From positions 2,170,001 through 2,234,000 of the forward strand of contig NZ_CP053084.1 of the NCBI RefSeq assembly GCF_013004065.1: DNA of 64,000 nt, in the 5' to 3' direction. The DNA is from Limnobacter sp. SAORIC-580 (GTDB lineage Bacteria > Pseudomonadota > Gammaproteobacteria > Burkholderiales > Burkholderiaceae_B). Under the pieces are notes generated by a model. It saw only the letters and a list, made by a program, of their open reading frames with translations, was not told where the DNA came from and ran no database searches. Position numbers and translations under genes: made by a program. Below, piece after piece: positions 54,390-63,085 of the stretch (its first letter is position 1; each line of letters starts with the position of its first letter).

Positions 54390-55994
54390 TTACTGCGCAA
54401 ACAGCGGATCGTAAGCCTGCAAATTCAACGCTGGGGTTGTAAAAGGCCCCAGCGACACGGTTTCTTCGTAAAAAGACTGGCATTCAAACAAACCATTGCC
54501 AAATTCATCTTCCGTCAGAATATAGCCCAGTGAGTTGTGGGTCAGGCCCAGCAACATCATGGGGTTTTCGCTTCGTGCGCGAATGGTGTCGGCCATGCCT
54601 TTGGAGCCCTCGCCAGGTATGGTCACCAACTCCAGCGCCCTGCCCTCGCCCTGCCCCAATTGAATTCGGCTGACCGGCGTTTCCGCATACAAAGCCACCT
54701 GCGGAAGGTTGTCATAGCCGGGAATATTGGCTGCAAGTTCTTCGCCCAAGGGGGTGAAATTGTAATAACCATTGAAGCTGCGCAAACCACCCGCCCCAAC
54801 AAACAAAGGGTTGGTCACAGGCAAAAATGCATTGGCGTGGGCAACCTGCAAACCCCCCTCCACTTTCTTGCGCTGGCTTAAAACATTCATGGCAGCTTGG
54901 GCCACTGCCACGCCCATGGCATTGGCTTTCTCATAGGGGTCTTCCGCGGCAGGTGCACGTGGTGAAGAATCTGCAATTGCACCGTTGTAAAACAGCACGG
55001 TGGAATCGAAATTTCGCTCAAGCAGCCGCAGCGCACCACCCACCCAGTCAGTGTGCACCAAACGGTTACTGGAACCCAGCACAGTGGGATGTGCCGAATA
55101 GTTCAACACCGAGCCCAACACCACACCACGCGCGGTGCGGGCCTGCAACAACGTCAAGGTGGGGTCAGGCATGCGAGAGTCGTCCGGGTCGCAGCGACGA
55201 AAATTGTTCAGGCGCGCTTCGCCTTCCAGCACAGCCTGGGCAAAATCCAGGTACGCTGGCTCAAGCTTGGCCACGGCTTCAGCAGCGGCTTGGGCAGCCA
55301 ATTGGTACAAGCCACCTTTCAATGCCGGGTCACAAGCTTGTGCCGGATCCGCCTGCTCACAATTCAACCAGCTGGCAGGCACGCCACCCCAAAGGCCTTG
55401 CAAGTCGGCCGCAGAATGCGAATGGGTTTGTGCAAACAACACGTTGTTGGGTGGCACATTGGCAGCCTGAGCCACGGCGGCTTTCAGTTTGTTTTGAATC
55501 ACATTGCCCGCACCTATCGCATCGATGGTGACAAACACCAAGCGATTCATCGGCTCTGCTTGACTCTCCAGAACAAACACGCGAACAAAAGTGCCATCGC
55601 CAATTCCGTTGGCGGGTGGTCCACCGATATCGAAGTTCACCACATCTTCAGGGCCGTTAAATGCAAACCCGCCATACCCGCCCAGATTGAATTGTTGCAG
55701 CTTGCCAACCACCGGCGTGCTGCTGGTGACCACACCCTGAATTTGTGCGGGAGTCGGGTCAATGTTTCGTTTGGCCGAAGCTGCACGAAATTGAGAGGTA
55801 TCAAGCAAGTTCGGATTACCGCCACCGTTGCCACCGCCATTGCCACCACCGTTTCCAGGGGGAGGATCTACAATGACGGGTGGGCCGTTTTCATTGGTGT
55901 CGGTTCGCGATGCAGTTAGTGAACTGTTGTCCGAGTTCAAACAAGCTGACAGCAACAGGCACAGAAAAACCACATGCCATTGAAGTGTTTTCAT
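54390..55994 (-). CDS. Neutral ceramidase-like lipoprotein
   Basis: A 534-aa lipoprotein. The signal ends in CLLLSAC and is followed by an Asn/Gly-rich linker made of GGGN repeats. The mature part resembles the N-terminal domain of neutral/alkaline ceramidases: AKRNIDPTPAQIQG near the start and the zinc motif QTHSHSAADLQG in the middle, with SAHPTVLG and HTDWVGG as further ligand blocks. The C-terminal domain of true ceramidases looks shortened, so the substrate may be another lipid amide. The ATG at 55994 has AAGGAG nine bases upstream. It follows the alpha/beta hydrolase lipoprotein by 13 bp, so both are secreted together. Confidence 0.8.
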   Translation of the reverse strand: MKTLQWHVVFLCLLLSACLNSDNSSLTASRTDTNENGPPVIVDPPPGNGGGNGGGNGGGNPNLLDTSQFRAASAKRNIDPTPAQIQGVVTSSTPVVGKLQQFNLGGYGGFAFNGPEDVVNFDIGGPPANGIGDGTFVRVFVLESQAEPMNRLVFVTIDAIGAGNVIQNKLKAAVAQAANVPPNNVLFAQTHSHSAADLQGLWGGVPASWLNCEQADPAQACDPALKGGLYQLAAQAAAEAVAKLEPAYLDFAQAVLEGEARLNNFRRCDPDDSRMPDPTLTLLQARTARGVVLGSVLNYSAHPTVLGSSNRLVHTDWVGGALRLLERNFDSTVLFYNGAIADSSPRAPAAEDPYEKANAMGVAVAQAAMNVLSQRKKVEGGLQVAHANAFLPVTNPLFVGAGGLRSFNGYYNFTPLGEELAANIPGYDNLPQVALYAETPVSRIQLGQGEGRALELVTIPGEGSKGMADTIRARSENPMMLLGLTHNSLGYILTEDEFGNGLFECQSFYEETVSLGPFTTPALNLQAYDPLFAQ

Positions 55995-56007
55995 TGACAA
56001 ATACTCC

Positions 56008-58458
56008 TTATTTCAATGCGGGGTTGAAGCCCCGTGATGTGCAAGGCAAACCATTGCACACGTCAATCAACGCACCCTGTTTCCTCAAAAATGCGGCTTT
56101 CATGTCCATGTTTTTTTCTTCATTGCGGGGGTGGCCATGCGGGTCGGCACCATAACCGGTGGTCATGGGTCGGTTGTCCAGCGGTGGGGGCGCACTGCCG
56201 TTGGGGTTGGCAGAACCATCGGCATTGGTCATGGGGCCGCTGTCCCACACGGTGAGTGCATTGCCTGCATGCGGATATTTTTTGATGCACGGCAAACCAA
56301 AATACGGATGGTCATCCGGGTGTCTGCGCCCAAAAGACACAGTCGGAAACTGCTCCTGCTCAGCGCGCACCGCTGGGTGTGCCTGCTTGAGCACCGCACG
56401 CCCGCGTTGGGCGGAAGGACCACCCACCACCGCAGGGCATTGCAAGGGTGCTTCTATGGTTCGCGCCATGATTTCCGCGGTGTTCATGTACACCTGGTGA
56501 TCAGCAAACGCGGGGATCAACAACACGCGTTTGTTGGTTCGTGTGCCCGGTAATTCGCGACCTGGTGCCAAACTCCAGGCATAGCCGTTGTTCTCGCCAC
56601 GATCCCACAGCATTTGAATCAGGGAGAGAATGAACTGTTGGTCCAGCGAGGCTGGATAAGACTCGTAAAATGCGGGGGCATACGGTGCGAAGTCAACCGA
56701 ACGCTGCAACAAGGTGGAGTAAGCCATGCCGGGCACGCCCAGCGTAGCGGCCTGAATGTCGGGCGAAATGGCGGTAACCGGCCCACCATTGATGCCGCCT
56801 TGCGAATTGCCGTCGTAAAACAATTCGCTGCGGTCAATCAGGCATTTGCCCTCTTTCTGAAATGCAGGGTGGGTACAAAATCCATTTTCAGAAACCATCG
56901 CGCGACCCAGCATGGTGAAATTCAAGAAGCCCTGCTGCAAGCGATCGGTAAGGCGATTAAAGCCACTGAAATCGGTCAACATCAGCACGGTGCTTGCTAG
57001 GTCGCCGCCAGCACCGTCCCAAAATGGGTCGTATTTGCGATCGTCGTTGGGATCGTCGGGCTGATTGCCTGTGGCCAAGCCGGCCCAATCCACCATGCAG
57101 AACAGGAAATTGTGGCGCTCGGCCATCACGCGTACATTCAAATCGTAGGTGTTGCCTTCATCGCGCGAGCCCAGCAAACCATGACCATACAAAGACGCAC
57201 GCGCAGGTTCACCCGTGTCCAGGTTTTTGCGTGCAATCGAGCAAATGAACGGCACGCTGGCATTCGGCGTCAGGGGATTTCGCTGCGGCAGGGCTGTGGC
57301 CGGGCTGCCGGTGGGCACCAGCGGATAGTTGTAAGTGCCACCCGACAAACAATTTGGACTGGTGAGAAAACACGGCACATCAATGTGACCCCGAATTCGT
57401 CTTGCGGTAATTTCACTGGCCGATCCGTTCTCCGGATTTTCAATCACGGCGTCAATCGTGAAGTTGGGCGATTGCGAGGCTGTCGCTTCGATGGACACAT
57501 CACGCGCATGAATCAGACGTTCAGTCAGGTTTCTACCCGACGCCACAGTGAAGTCCCAGGCAAGGTAAAGGTTTTCACGTTCAACACCCGCCAGGTTCAG
57601 CACGCTGAAAATATTTTCCATCAGTGGCTTGCGCACATTTTGTGCAGCGTTCGCCAGTGGCGTGCCATCCCGGTAGGCCTTGAATACCGGGTTGGGCTGT
57701 AGGGTGTCGCCAGCGCTGTTTTTCAGATTGCGCATGGCCACGATGTAACGTCGCCCAGGTTCCAGATTTTTGGCCACCCGAATGACCAACGCAGGGCCAG
57801 GCTCCGCGTTTGGCAAACCCAAGCGTCCCTGCGTAATGTTGGCATCCAGCTCAGCCCAAATCAGTTGCTTCTTCAAAGTCAGGGTATCAATCAACACAAT
57901 GGGCTGATTGCGCTGCAAACTCGCTTCCATATTGGTAATGGGCACTGCACCCGTTTTTTGCAAATCGAGTCCGGGTACACGAGTCAGAATGGGTTGACCG
58001 GGAGAAAACCCGTCGTTGCGATTCCAGTCAGTGGGATCAATCGGTTTGCCCGCAATGTTTTTAGGCATGGCCAACACATTCAAATTCACGCGCATCTTGG
58101 TGTCGGTTTGCGTGTCTGCCGTTGTGAAGTAATTGTTCGGAAATGGGAACAGACAGTAGGCCGGGTCCAGCGGATCGCAGCGCTCGGCACCTGCTGGCGC
58201 AGCGCCAGTGCCTGCGGGTTCGGTTCGAACCACAGGGTCTTTGGGGAACAAAGGAGGCTCACCACTGCCACCCTCAGCGCCCTCCTCACCACCAGTGTCG
58301 TCTGGATCTTCCGGATCCACCGGTGTGTCGGGTTCCTCCTCATTGGGATTGGTAACGGTGGGGCTGTCAGCCTGCGGCGAACCTGAATCGCCCGTACACC
58401 CGCCCAATAGCAAAGCCCAAGCCAATACAATGGCTCCACCCCAGATTGTTGTCCTCAT
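56008..58458 (-). CDS. Large alpha/beta-hydrolase-like lipoprotein
   Basis: An 816-aa lipoprotein with lipobox LLLGGC and an acidic Pro/Glu/Asp/Gly-rich linker (about residues 25-75). The nucleophile elbow is probably LFYDGNSQGGINGGP (G-N-S-Q-G, about residue 575), and ARASLYGHGLLGSRDEGN and IPAFADHQVYMNT supply further hydrolase-like blocks, the latter with a late Asp and His. Such long surface hydrolases occur in oil- and lipid-degrading bacteria; this one may be a lipase or esterase, but no close named family is certain. It faces a TetR gene across a palindromic operator and leads an operon with the ceramidase-like gene. Confidence 0.8.
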   Translation of the reverse strand: MRTTIWGGAIVLAWALLLGGCTGDSGSPQADSPTVTNPNEEEPDTPVDPEDPDDTGGEEGAEGGSGEPPLFPKDPVVRTEPAGTGAAPAGAERCDPLDPAYCLFPFPNNYFTTADTQTDTKMRVNLNVLAMPKNIAGKPIDPTDWNRNDGFSPGQPILTRVPGLDLQKTGAVPITNMEASLQRNQPIVLIDTLTLKKQLIWAELDANITQGRLGLPNAEPGPALVIRVAKNLEPGRRYIVAMRNLKNSAGDTLQPNPVFKAYRDGTPLANAAQNVRKPLMENIFSVLNLAGVERENLYLAWDFTVASGRNLTERLIHARDVSIEATASQSPNFTIDAVIENPENGSASEITARRIRGHIDVPCFLTSPNCLSGGTYNYPLVPTGSPATALPQRNPLTPNASVPFICSIARKNLDTGEPARASLYGHGLLGSRDEGNTYDLNVRVMAERHNFLFCMVDWAGLATGNQPDDPNDDRKYDPFWDGAGGDLASTVLMLTDFSGFNRLTDRLQQGFLNFTMLGRAMVSENGFCTHPAFQKEGKCLIDRSELFYDGNSQGGINGGPVTAISPDIQAATLGVPGMAYSTLLQRSVDFAPYAPAFYESYPASLDQQFILSLIQMLWDRGENNGYAWSLAPGRELPGTRTNKRVLLIPAFADHQVYMNTAEIMARTIEAPLQCPAVVGGPSAQRGRAVLKQAHPAVRAEQEQFPTVSFGRRHPDDHPYFGLPCIKKYPHAGNALTVWDSGPMTNADGSANPNGSAPPPLDNRPMTTGYGADPHGHPRNEEKNMDMKAAFLRKQGALIDVCNGLPCTSRGFNPALK

Positions 58459-58498
58459 GTCTCTCTCTTTGTGCGTGGGGTCTTGTGTTCGACCCTTA

Positions 58499-58516
58499 AG
58501 TTACATTACTGTAACT
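58499..58516. promoter_or_regulatory. Palindromic operator between lipoprotein-hydrolase operon and tetR
   Basis: Perfect 7-bp inverted repeat AGTTACA-TTAC-TGTAACT in the 126-bp divergent gap. It is 40 bp upstream of the hydrolase start and 68 bp from the tetR start. A further TGTAA half-site is at 58536-58540. Likely the binding site of the divergent TetR protein. Confidence 0.65.
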
Positions 58517-58584
58517 AGAGATTAGTTTATGAAGCTGTAATACGTCTAGTGTAGTTTTTCCATTGCAAATTCAATGAGTTCAAT

Positions 58585-59184
58585 ATGCTAAAAAAAGTGC
58601 AAACCCGCATGAAACCTGAGGACAGGGAGCGCCAACTGCTGGAAGTGGCGCAGCGCATGTTTGTGGAAAGGGGTTACCAAGGCACAGCCATGGAAGACAT
58701 TGCCAAGGCGGCTGGCGTGACCCGCCCTGTGGTGTACAAACTGTTTGGCAACAAAGACGGCGTTTACCTGGCTTGCCTGAAAAAAGCACGAGAAGTGCTG
58801 AACAGTTACATTATTAAGCGCGCCCATACAGGTGAAGGCCTTCAGGGTCGCTTGCGCGGCGGTATTGAGGGTTATTTTTCATTTGTCGAATTCGAGCGGG
58901 ACGCATTTCGATTTCTCTACGACAGTGGTGCCGCAGTGGCCGGTCCGGCGGCGCAAGCCGCAAGCCAATTGCGTTTTGACACGGTAAACCGCATTGCCCT
59001 TCTACTGGGCGATTTGAAAGGTGTTGTGTCAGAAGAAGAAATTGTGGCCACCGCCCACGCTTTGTCTGGCGCGGGCGAGCAACTGGCCAAATGGTGGTTA
59101 ACCCAACCCGCTTTGCCCAAAGCCACAGTGGTGAACACCATGTTTAATTTGCTTTGGGCGGGTTTGGTTCAACATCAAAAATAA
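58585..59184 (+). CDS. TetR-family transcriptional regulator
   Basis: A 199-aa TetR protein. The HTH region is RQLLEVAQRMFVERGYQGTAMEDIAKAAGVTRPVVYKLFGNKDGVYL. The C-terminal domain is Ala-rich with no assigned effector. The ATG at 58585 lacks a clear ribosome site; an internal start at MKPEDRERQ is possible. Divergent from the lipase-like operon, it likely represses it in response to lipid or fatty acid. It converges on the DUF4382 lipoprotein gene with 3 bp between stops. Confidence 0.9.
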   Translation: MLKKVQTRMKPEDRERQLLEVAQRMFVERGYQGTAMEDIAKAAGVTRPVVYKLFGNKDGVYLACLKKAREVLNSYIIKRAHTGEGLQGRLRGGIEGYFSFVEFERDAFRFLYDSGAAVAGPAAQAASQLRFDTVNRIALLLGDLKGVVSEEEIVATAHALSGAGEQLAKWWLTQPALPKATVVNTMFNLLWAGLVQHQK

Positions 59185-59187
59185 TGC

Positions 59188-60531
59188 TTAGGGTGCAGGG
59201 CTGCTGGAGAAATCAAAATTGTTGGAAATCACCTGATTGCCTGTGCCCATGAAGTTCGGATCAAAGTTGGCAGCAGCCATCTGTACCACCGGTGTCAAGT
59301 CCACTGGTTCTGCAATCGCCATCACTGTGTATTCGCCCCCCACACCGCTGTCGGCACTGAAGTTGAACGCACCAGTGGCTGTGTAAGGGGCCACTTGAGG
59401 CGCATCCACCGGCAAAGTGAATGAATACCCCGCAGTGTCACCCACGCCAGTCATCACACCGCCAGAATCAAATGTTTCGAATGACAACTGGGCTGAATTG
59501 ATCAACACCGTAGCACCCTCAGTCAAGGTTTGCGTGATTTCAACAAAAGTGGCGGGTTTTACTTCGTCCGTGTTGGTCACGGTTCCCACAGCATCACCTT
59601 CTACAGTGGCTGGAAGCAGCACAATTTCATTTTGATCACCCGCGGTAACCGAATCAAAATCCAAATCCACGAGCTGGCCTTCTGGCACCACCACATCAGT
59701 CACCACCTTGGTGATAAAACCAGGCGCGGTGAACACCAAGTCGTAAGTGCCAGGCGGCACTTGGGACAAAATGAATTCTCCATTGTCAGCAAGATCGGTC
59801 GATTCAATTGGCGCTGTAGCGCGAACAACTTCGCCACCCTGCTGCAAAGAAATGCTGACGCCCTCAGGCACCAGTGCATCGGCCACACTGCCACGCACGC
59901 CAGACGACAAACGCGGAATTGCAGTCAGCACAGGTTTGAGCAAATAATTGCCGGAACTTCCGGCCTCAACCACTGACTTGCAAGCATCAAAGTCAATCAA
60001 AAGATCAGCCACCTGCCCTTCTGCCACATCAATACCCACATTGATTTTCACGCCGCTTTGTTGACCACTGGGAGTTTTCAAGTCTTCGAAGCCACCCGCA
60101 CTAAACACCACGTGGTTGGGTGCACGTGTAGGGTCGGCATCCGGATCAAAGTCAATGTCTGTAGGGTCGGCCGTGGCATTGTCCACCAATACCAAACGCA
60201 CCTGCTGAATTCGCCCGACCGGCAAGGTGATTTCACCCAGTTCTTCAATCACGCCGTTCTGCAAATCAAGTAAATCAATCTGGCGTGGCTGGTCCAACAC
60301 AATCTCTGACCAACCGCCACCGTCGGGGCTGGCCGTGGCGCTGTTGTTGACCCGAATTCTGTCAACAGTTACAAATACATTGTCATAGCCACAAGAAGGC
60401 GCATCAGTCATTGCTGTACGCAAAGTACCCGTAGCGGCAGGATTATCGCCGCCGCCACCACAGGCGACCACAAACAAGGCGGCACAAGTGGCCGCCAAGG
60501 TGCTCTGGATAAATGTTTTTCCTTTTCGCAT
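59188..60531 (-). CDS. DUF4382 lipoprotein
   Basis: A 447-aa lipoprotein (lipobox FVVAC, then GGGGD). Residues about 33-200 match the DUF4382 domain (TDAPSCGYDNVFVTVDRIRVN, PVGRIQQVRLVLVDN), and 215-300 look like a carboxypeptidase-regulatory-type beta domain (GVRGSVADALVPEGVSISLQQGGEVV ... PGTYDLVFTAPGF). Its function is unknown; it should be on the outer membrane or cell surface. An AAGGAG site precedes the ATG. Confidence 0.85.
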   Translation of the reverse strand: MRKGKTFIQSTLAATCAALFVVACGGGGDNPAATGTLRTAMTDAPSCGYDNVFVTVDRIRVNNSATASPDGGGWSEIVLDQPRQIDLLDLQNGVIEELGEITLPVGRIQQVRLVLVDNATADPTDIDFDPDADPTRAPNHVVFSAGGFEDLKTPSGQQSGVKINVGIDVAEGQVADLLIDFDACKSVVEAGSSGNYLLKPVLTAIPRLSSGVRGSVADALVPEGVSISLQQGGEVVRATAPIESTDLADNGEFILSQVPPGTYDLVFTAPGFITKVVTDVVVPEGQLVDLDFDSVTAGDQNEIVLLPATVEGDAVGTVTNTDEVKPATFVEITQTLTEGATVLINSAQLSFETFDSGGVMTGVGDTAGYSFTLPVDAPQVAPYTATGAFNFSADSGVGGEYTVMAIAEPVDLTPVVQMAAANFDPNFMGTGNQVISNNFDFSSSPAP

Positions 60532-60622
60532 CGCAATCTCCTTGAATGCCCGTTTGAAATAGGTTCTGAGTGAATTCGGGCGATCTGTTTATAACGGGCA
60601 AAGGGAGATGTGGTTTACAACA

Positions 60623-62995
60623 TCAAAACTCCAGGCTGGCAGTCAAGCTGAGCGCTCGTTTGCTGCCAAAGTAAATGTTGCGAAATGAGCCTTCATTGAA
60701 GTAGGTTTTGTCGGTGACGTTCTGAACCAGCAAACCCACACTTGCATTCTTGCCCTGTAACTGTGTGGCGTAACGCAAACCCACATCAGCAACTGTCCAT
60801 GCGGGCAGAAACACCGAGTTTTGCGCATCCAAAGCGCGTTTTCCTGAATGGCGCAGTCCAAATTGCGCCGTGAGTCCGCGCACGCCGGTGGCTTGATCAA
60901 GCCACAAAGTGGCCTGGCGCTCGGAAACACCTTGGGGCACCTTTCCATCATTTGCCGGGGTGCCTGTGTTCAAGGATTTCGCATCCAAGGCAACCAAACC
61001 TGCATTGATTCGACCACCCTCCCAAACCTGGCCAGTGCCAGTCAATTCCAAACCTCGGTGACGGCGTGTGCCGAAATAGCCGAACACATTGCTGGCTTGG
61101 TCCAGGTAGCTCAATGGAACCTCTGTTTCAAAAAGCGCCGCTGTGGTCACCAACCCACCGTTGAACCATTCGGTTTTTACACCAATTTCTGTTTGCTCGG
61201 CGGTGACGGGTTCAAGCTGCTCGTTGCGGTTATTCGCACTTGCGGGCGCAGTGCCTCCTTGCTCCAAACCCTCAACATAACTGGCATAAATTGAGGTGCT
61301 CGGCACCGGCTTGTAGATCAGGGCTGCTGTGGGTGTGGTGACGGTGTCTTCGTACACAGTAGGACTAAAAGCCGAGAAAAACTCAACATCCGAGCTTCGC
61401 AAACCCAACAACGCCTGCCACTTGTCATTGAACGTCATGAAATCGGAGATGAACACGCCTTTGTCGCGATTCAAAATTGCCAAACTGGGCGCGCCTGGCA
61501 CCCCGTTTGGATCCGCAATAATGACGTGATTGTACAAATTCGAGGTGCCCACTGTCCTGAATACGCTGTTGCCAAATACAGCAGCCAGTTTTCTTTGCGT
61601 GTATCCTGCGGCAACTTCATGGCGCACTGTGCCCAAAGTCAAATCACCACGAACAGCAAATTCCATGTTGCGCGAATCGCGTACTTCGCCGATCGATTTG
61701 TACTCTTGAATGTCAAAGTCTCCATTGGCTTGTATGTTCCCGATGTTGGCGCTGAAATCGTCGCGATACAGGTGCGCATCATTGATCTTGAATGAGGCTT
61801 TCCACTGATCATTAATTCGCAAATCAGCCGCCAGGGCATACTCCCGGGTCAAGGTGTCGTAAGTGGCCCAAGGCTGACCCAAATATTTTGAGGGATCAAC
61901 GCCTTGAGGAACCTGACCATTGGTGTTCAATTCCAGGGAGGGTTGGGTGGTTCCCTCGCGTTGATCCACCTGCGCATCAAACTGAATTGTCAGCCTGTCG
62001 GTGGCAAGCCAATCCAAAGCGACCGACGCGAATCCGCGATCAGTCTCTACCTCGTCCACAAAAAAGTTCTCTTGTCCACCTGCCGCATTGATTCGAATAC
62101 CCAAGCGACCATCCTCAGTCAGTGGTCCACCTACATCAATGCCCGGCATGAACGTTCCGAATTCGTCCACTACAATCTCAGCCTTGCGCTGCCAGGTGGG
62201 TGTCGGGCGCTCTGTTACATAATTAATTGCACCGCCAGGTGCAGCAAAGCCTTGCAGGAAACCAGTCAAGCCACGCATGACCTCGACACGTTCAATATTC
62301 TCAAAAGGTGTTTTTGCCTGATTCGCAAACAACAATCCGTTTTTGTAATAGTTGGTCCAGTTGTTCAGGCTTAGACCACGAATTGAAATGGCATCGTAAT
62401 AGCCCACGGCCGAAAAGGAACTGGTTAAAGAGGGATCAAGGCGCACCAGATTTGCAAGATTTTTCACGCCTGCATTTTCGAGTTGTTCGGCTGAAATGAC
62501 ATTCACCGAAAAAGGTGTTTCAAGCAAAGACCGTTCACCCAGAACACCAATTTTTGCATTCTTCGCAGAAAACCCTGCCGCTGCTGCAGCCCCATAGGCA
62601 GGCTCACCCTCGGCAGTCACCGTGACGGCTTTGAGAGTCGATGTGCCCGCAGGACTATTCTTCACCAGGGTATAACCAGCCGATGTGGGCTGCAACGCAA
62701 CGCCAGATCCGGCCAGTAGCTTTGTCGCCGCCTGTTCGAATGTGTATTGGCCATTCAAGGCGGTGTTGTTCAAGCCATCGAGCAAAGCGGGATCATAAGA
62801 CAACACCACGCCTCGCTGTTGGGCCAGCGAATTCAAAGAGGCCGACAGGGGTCCCGCCGGAATGTTGACTGAACTTTGCTGGGCCAAAGCAGACGGGCTT
62901 GCAAAGAATGCGGCACCACCAACGCTGGCCATGGCCAGATGCAGGCCCAATACTAGCGGTGACAATTTGCGTGGCGAAACAAATGAAGAAGACAT
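60623..62995 (-). CDS. TonB-dependent siderophore receptor with signalling (STN) domain
   Basis: A 790-aa outer-membrane transducer. A signal peptide ends near residue 39 (SPSALAQ). The STN (secretin/TonB short N-terminal) signalling domain covers about residues 42-112 (VNIPAGPLSASLNSLAQQRG). The plug follows (about 140-250, with GVLGERSLLETPFSVNVIS), and the rest is the beta barrel ending in Phe. The ATG at 62995 fits the signal peptide; an in-frame ATG at 63013 has no ribosome site. With the adjacent sigma/FecR gene it forms a cell-surface signalling unit for uptake of an iron-siderophore complex. The ligand is not known. Confidence 0.93.
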   Translation of the reverse strand: MSSSFVSPRKLSPLVLGLHLAMASVGGAAFFASPSALAQQSSVNIPAGPLSASLNSLAQQRGVVLSYDPALLDGLNNTALNGQYTFEQAATKLLAGSGVALQPTSAGYTLVKNSPAGTSTLKAVTVTAEGEPAYGAAAAAGFSAKNAKIGVLGERSLLETPFSVNVISAEQLENAGVKNLANLVRLDPSLTSSFSAVGYYDAISIRGLSLNNWTNYYKNGLLFANQAKTPFENIERVEVMRGLTGFLQGFAAPGGAINYVTERPTPTWQRKAEIVVDEFGTFMPGIDVGGPLTEDGRLGIRINAAGGQENFFVDEVETDRGFASVALDWLATDRLTIQFDAQVDQREGTTQPSLELNTNGQVPQGVDPSKYLGQPWATYDTLTREYALAADLRINDQWKASFKINDAHLYRDDFSANIGNIQANGDFDIQEYKSIGEVRDSRNMEFAVRGDLTLGTVRHEVAAGYTQRKLAAVFGNSVFRTVGTSNLYNHVIIADPNGVPGAPSLAILNRDKGVFISDFMTFNDKWQALLGLRSSDVEFFSAFSPTVYEDTVTTPTAALIYKPVPSTSIYASYVEGLEQGGTAPASANNRNEQLEPVTAEQTEIGVKTEWFNGGLVTTAALFETEVPLSYLDQASNVFGYFGTRRHRGLELTGTGQVWEGGRINAGLVALDAKSLNTGTPANDGKVPQGVSERQATLWLDQATGVRGLTAQFGLRHSGKRALDAQNSVFLPAWTVADVGLRYATQLQGKNASVGLLVQNVTDKTYFNEGSFRNIYFGSKRALSLTASLEF

Positions 62996-63085
62996 GAAAA
63001 TTTTCCAATTCATCAAATGGGTTGAAATAAAGGTTCAACTCATATGCCAATTGAAAAACAAAAAAGTACAGCGACTCAGCAACAT

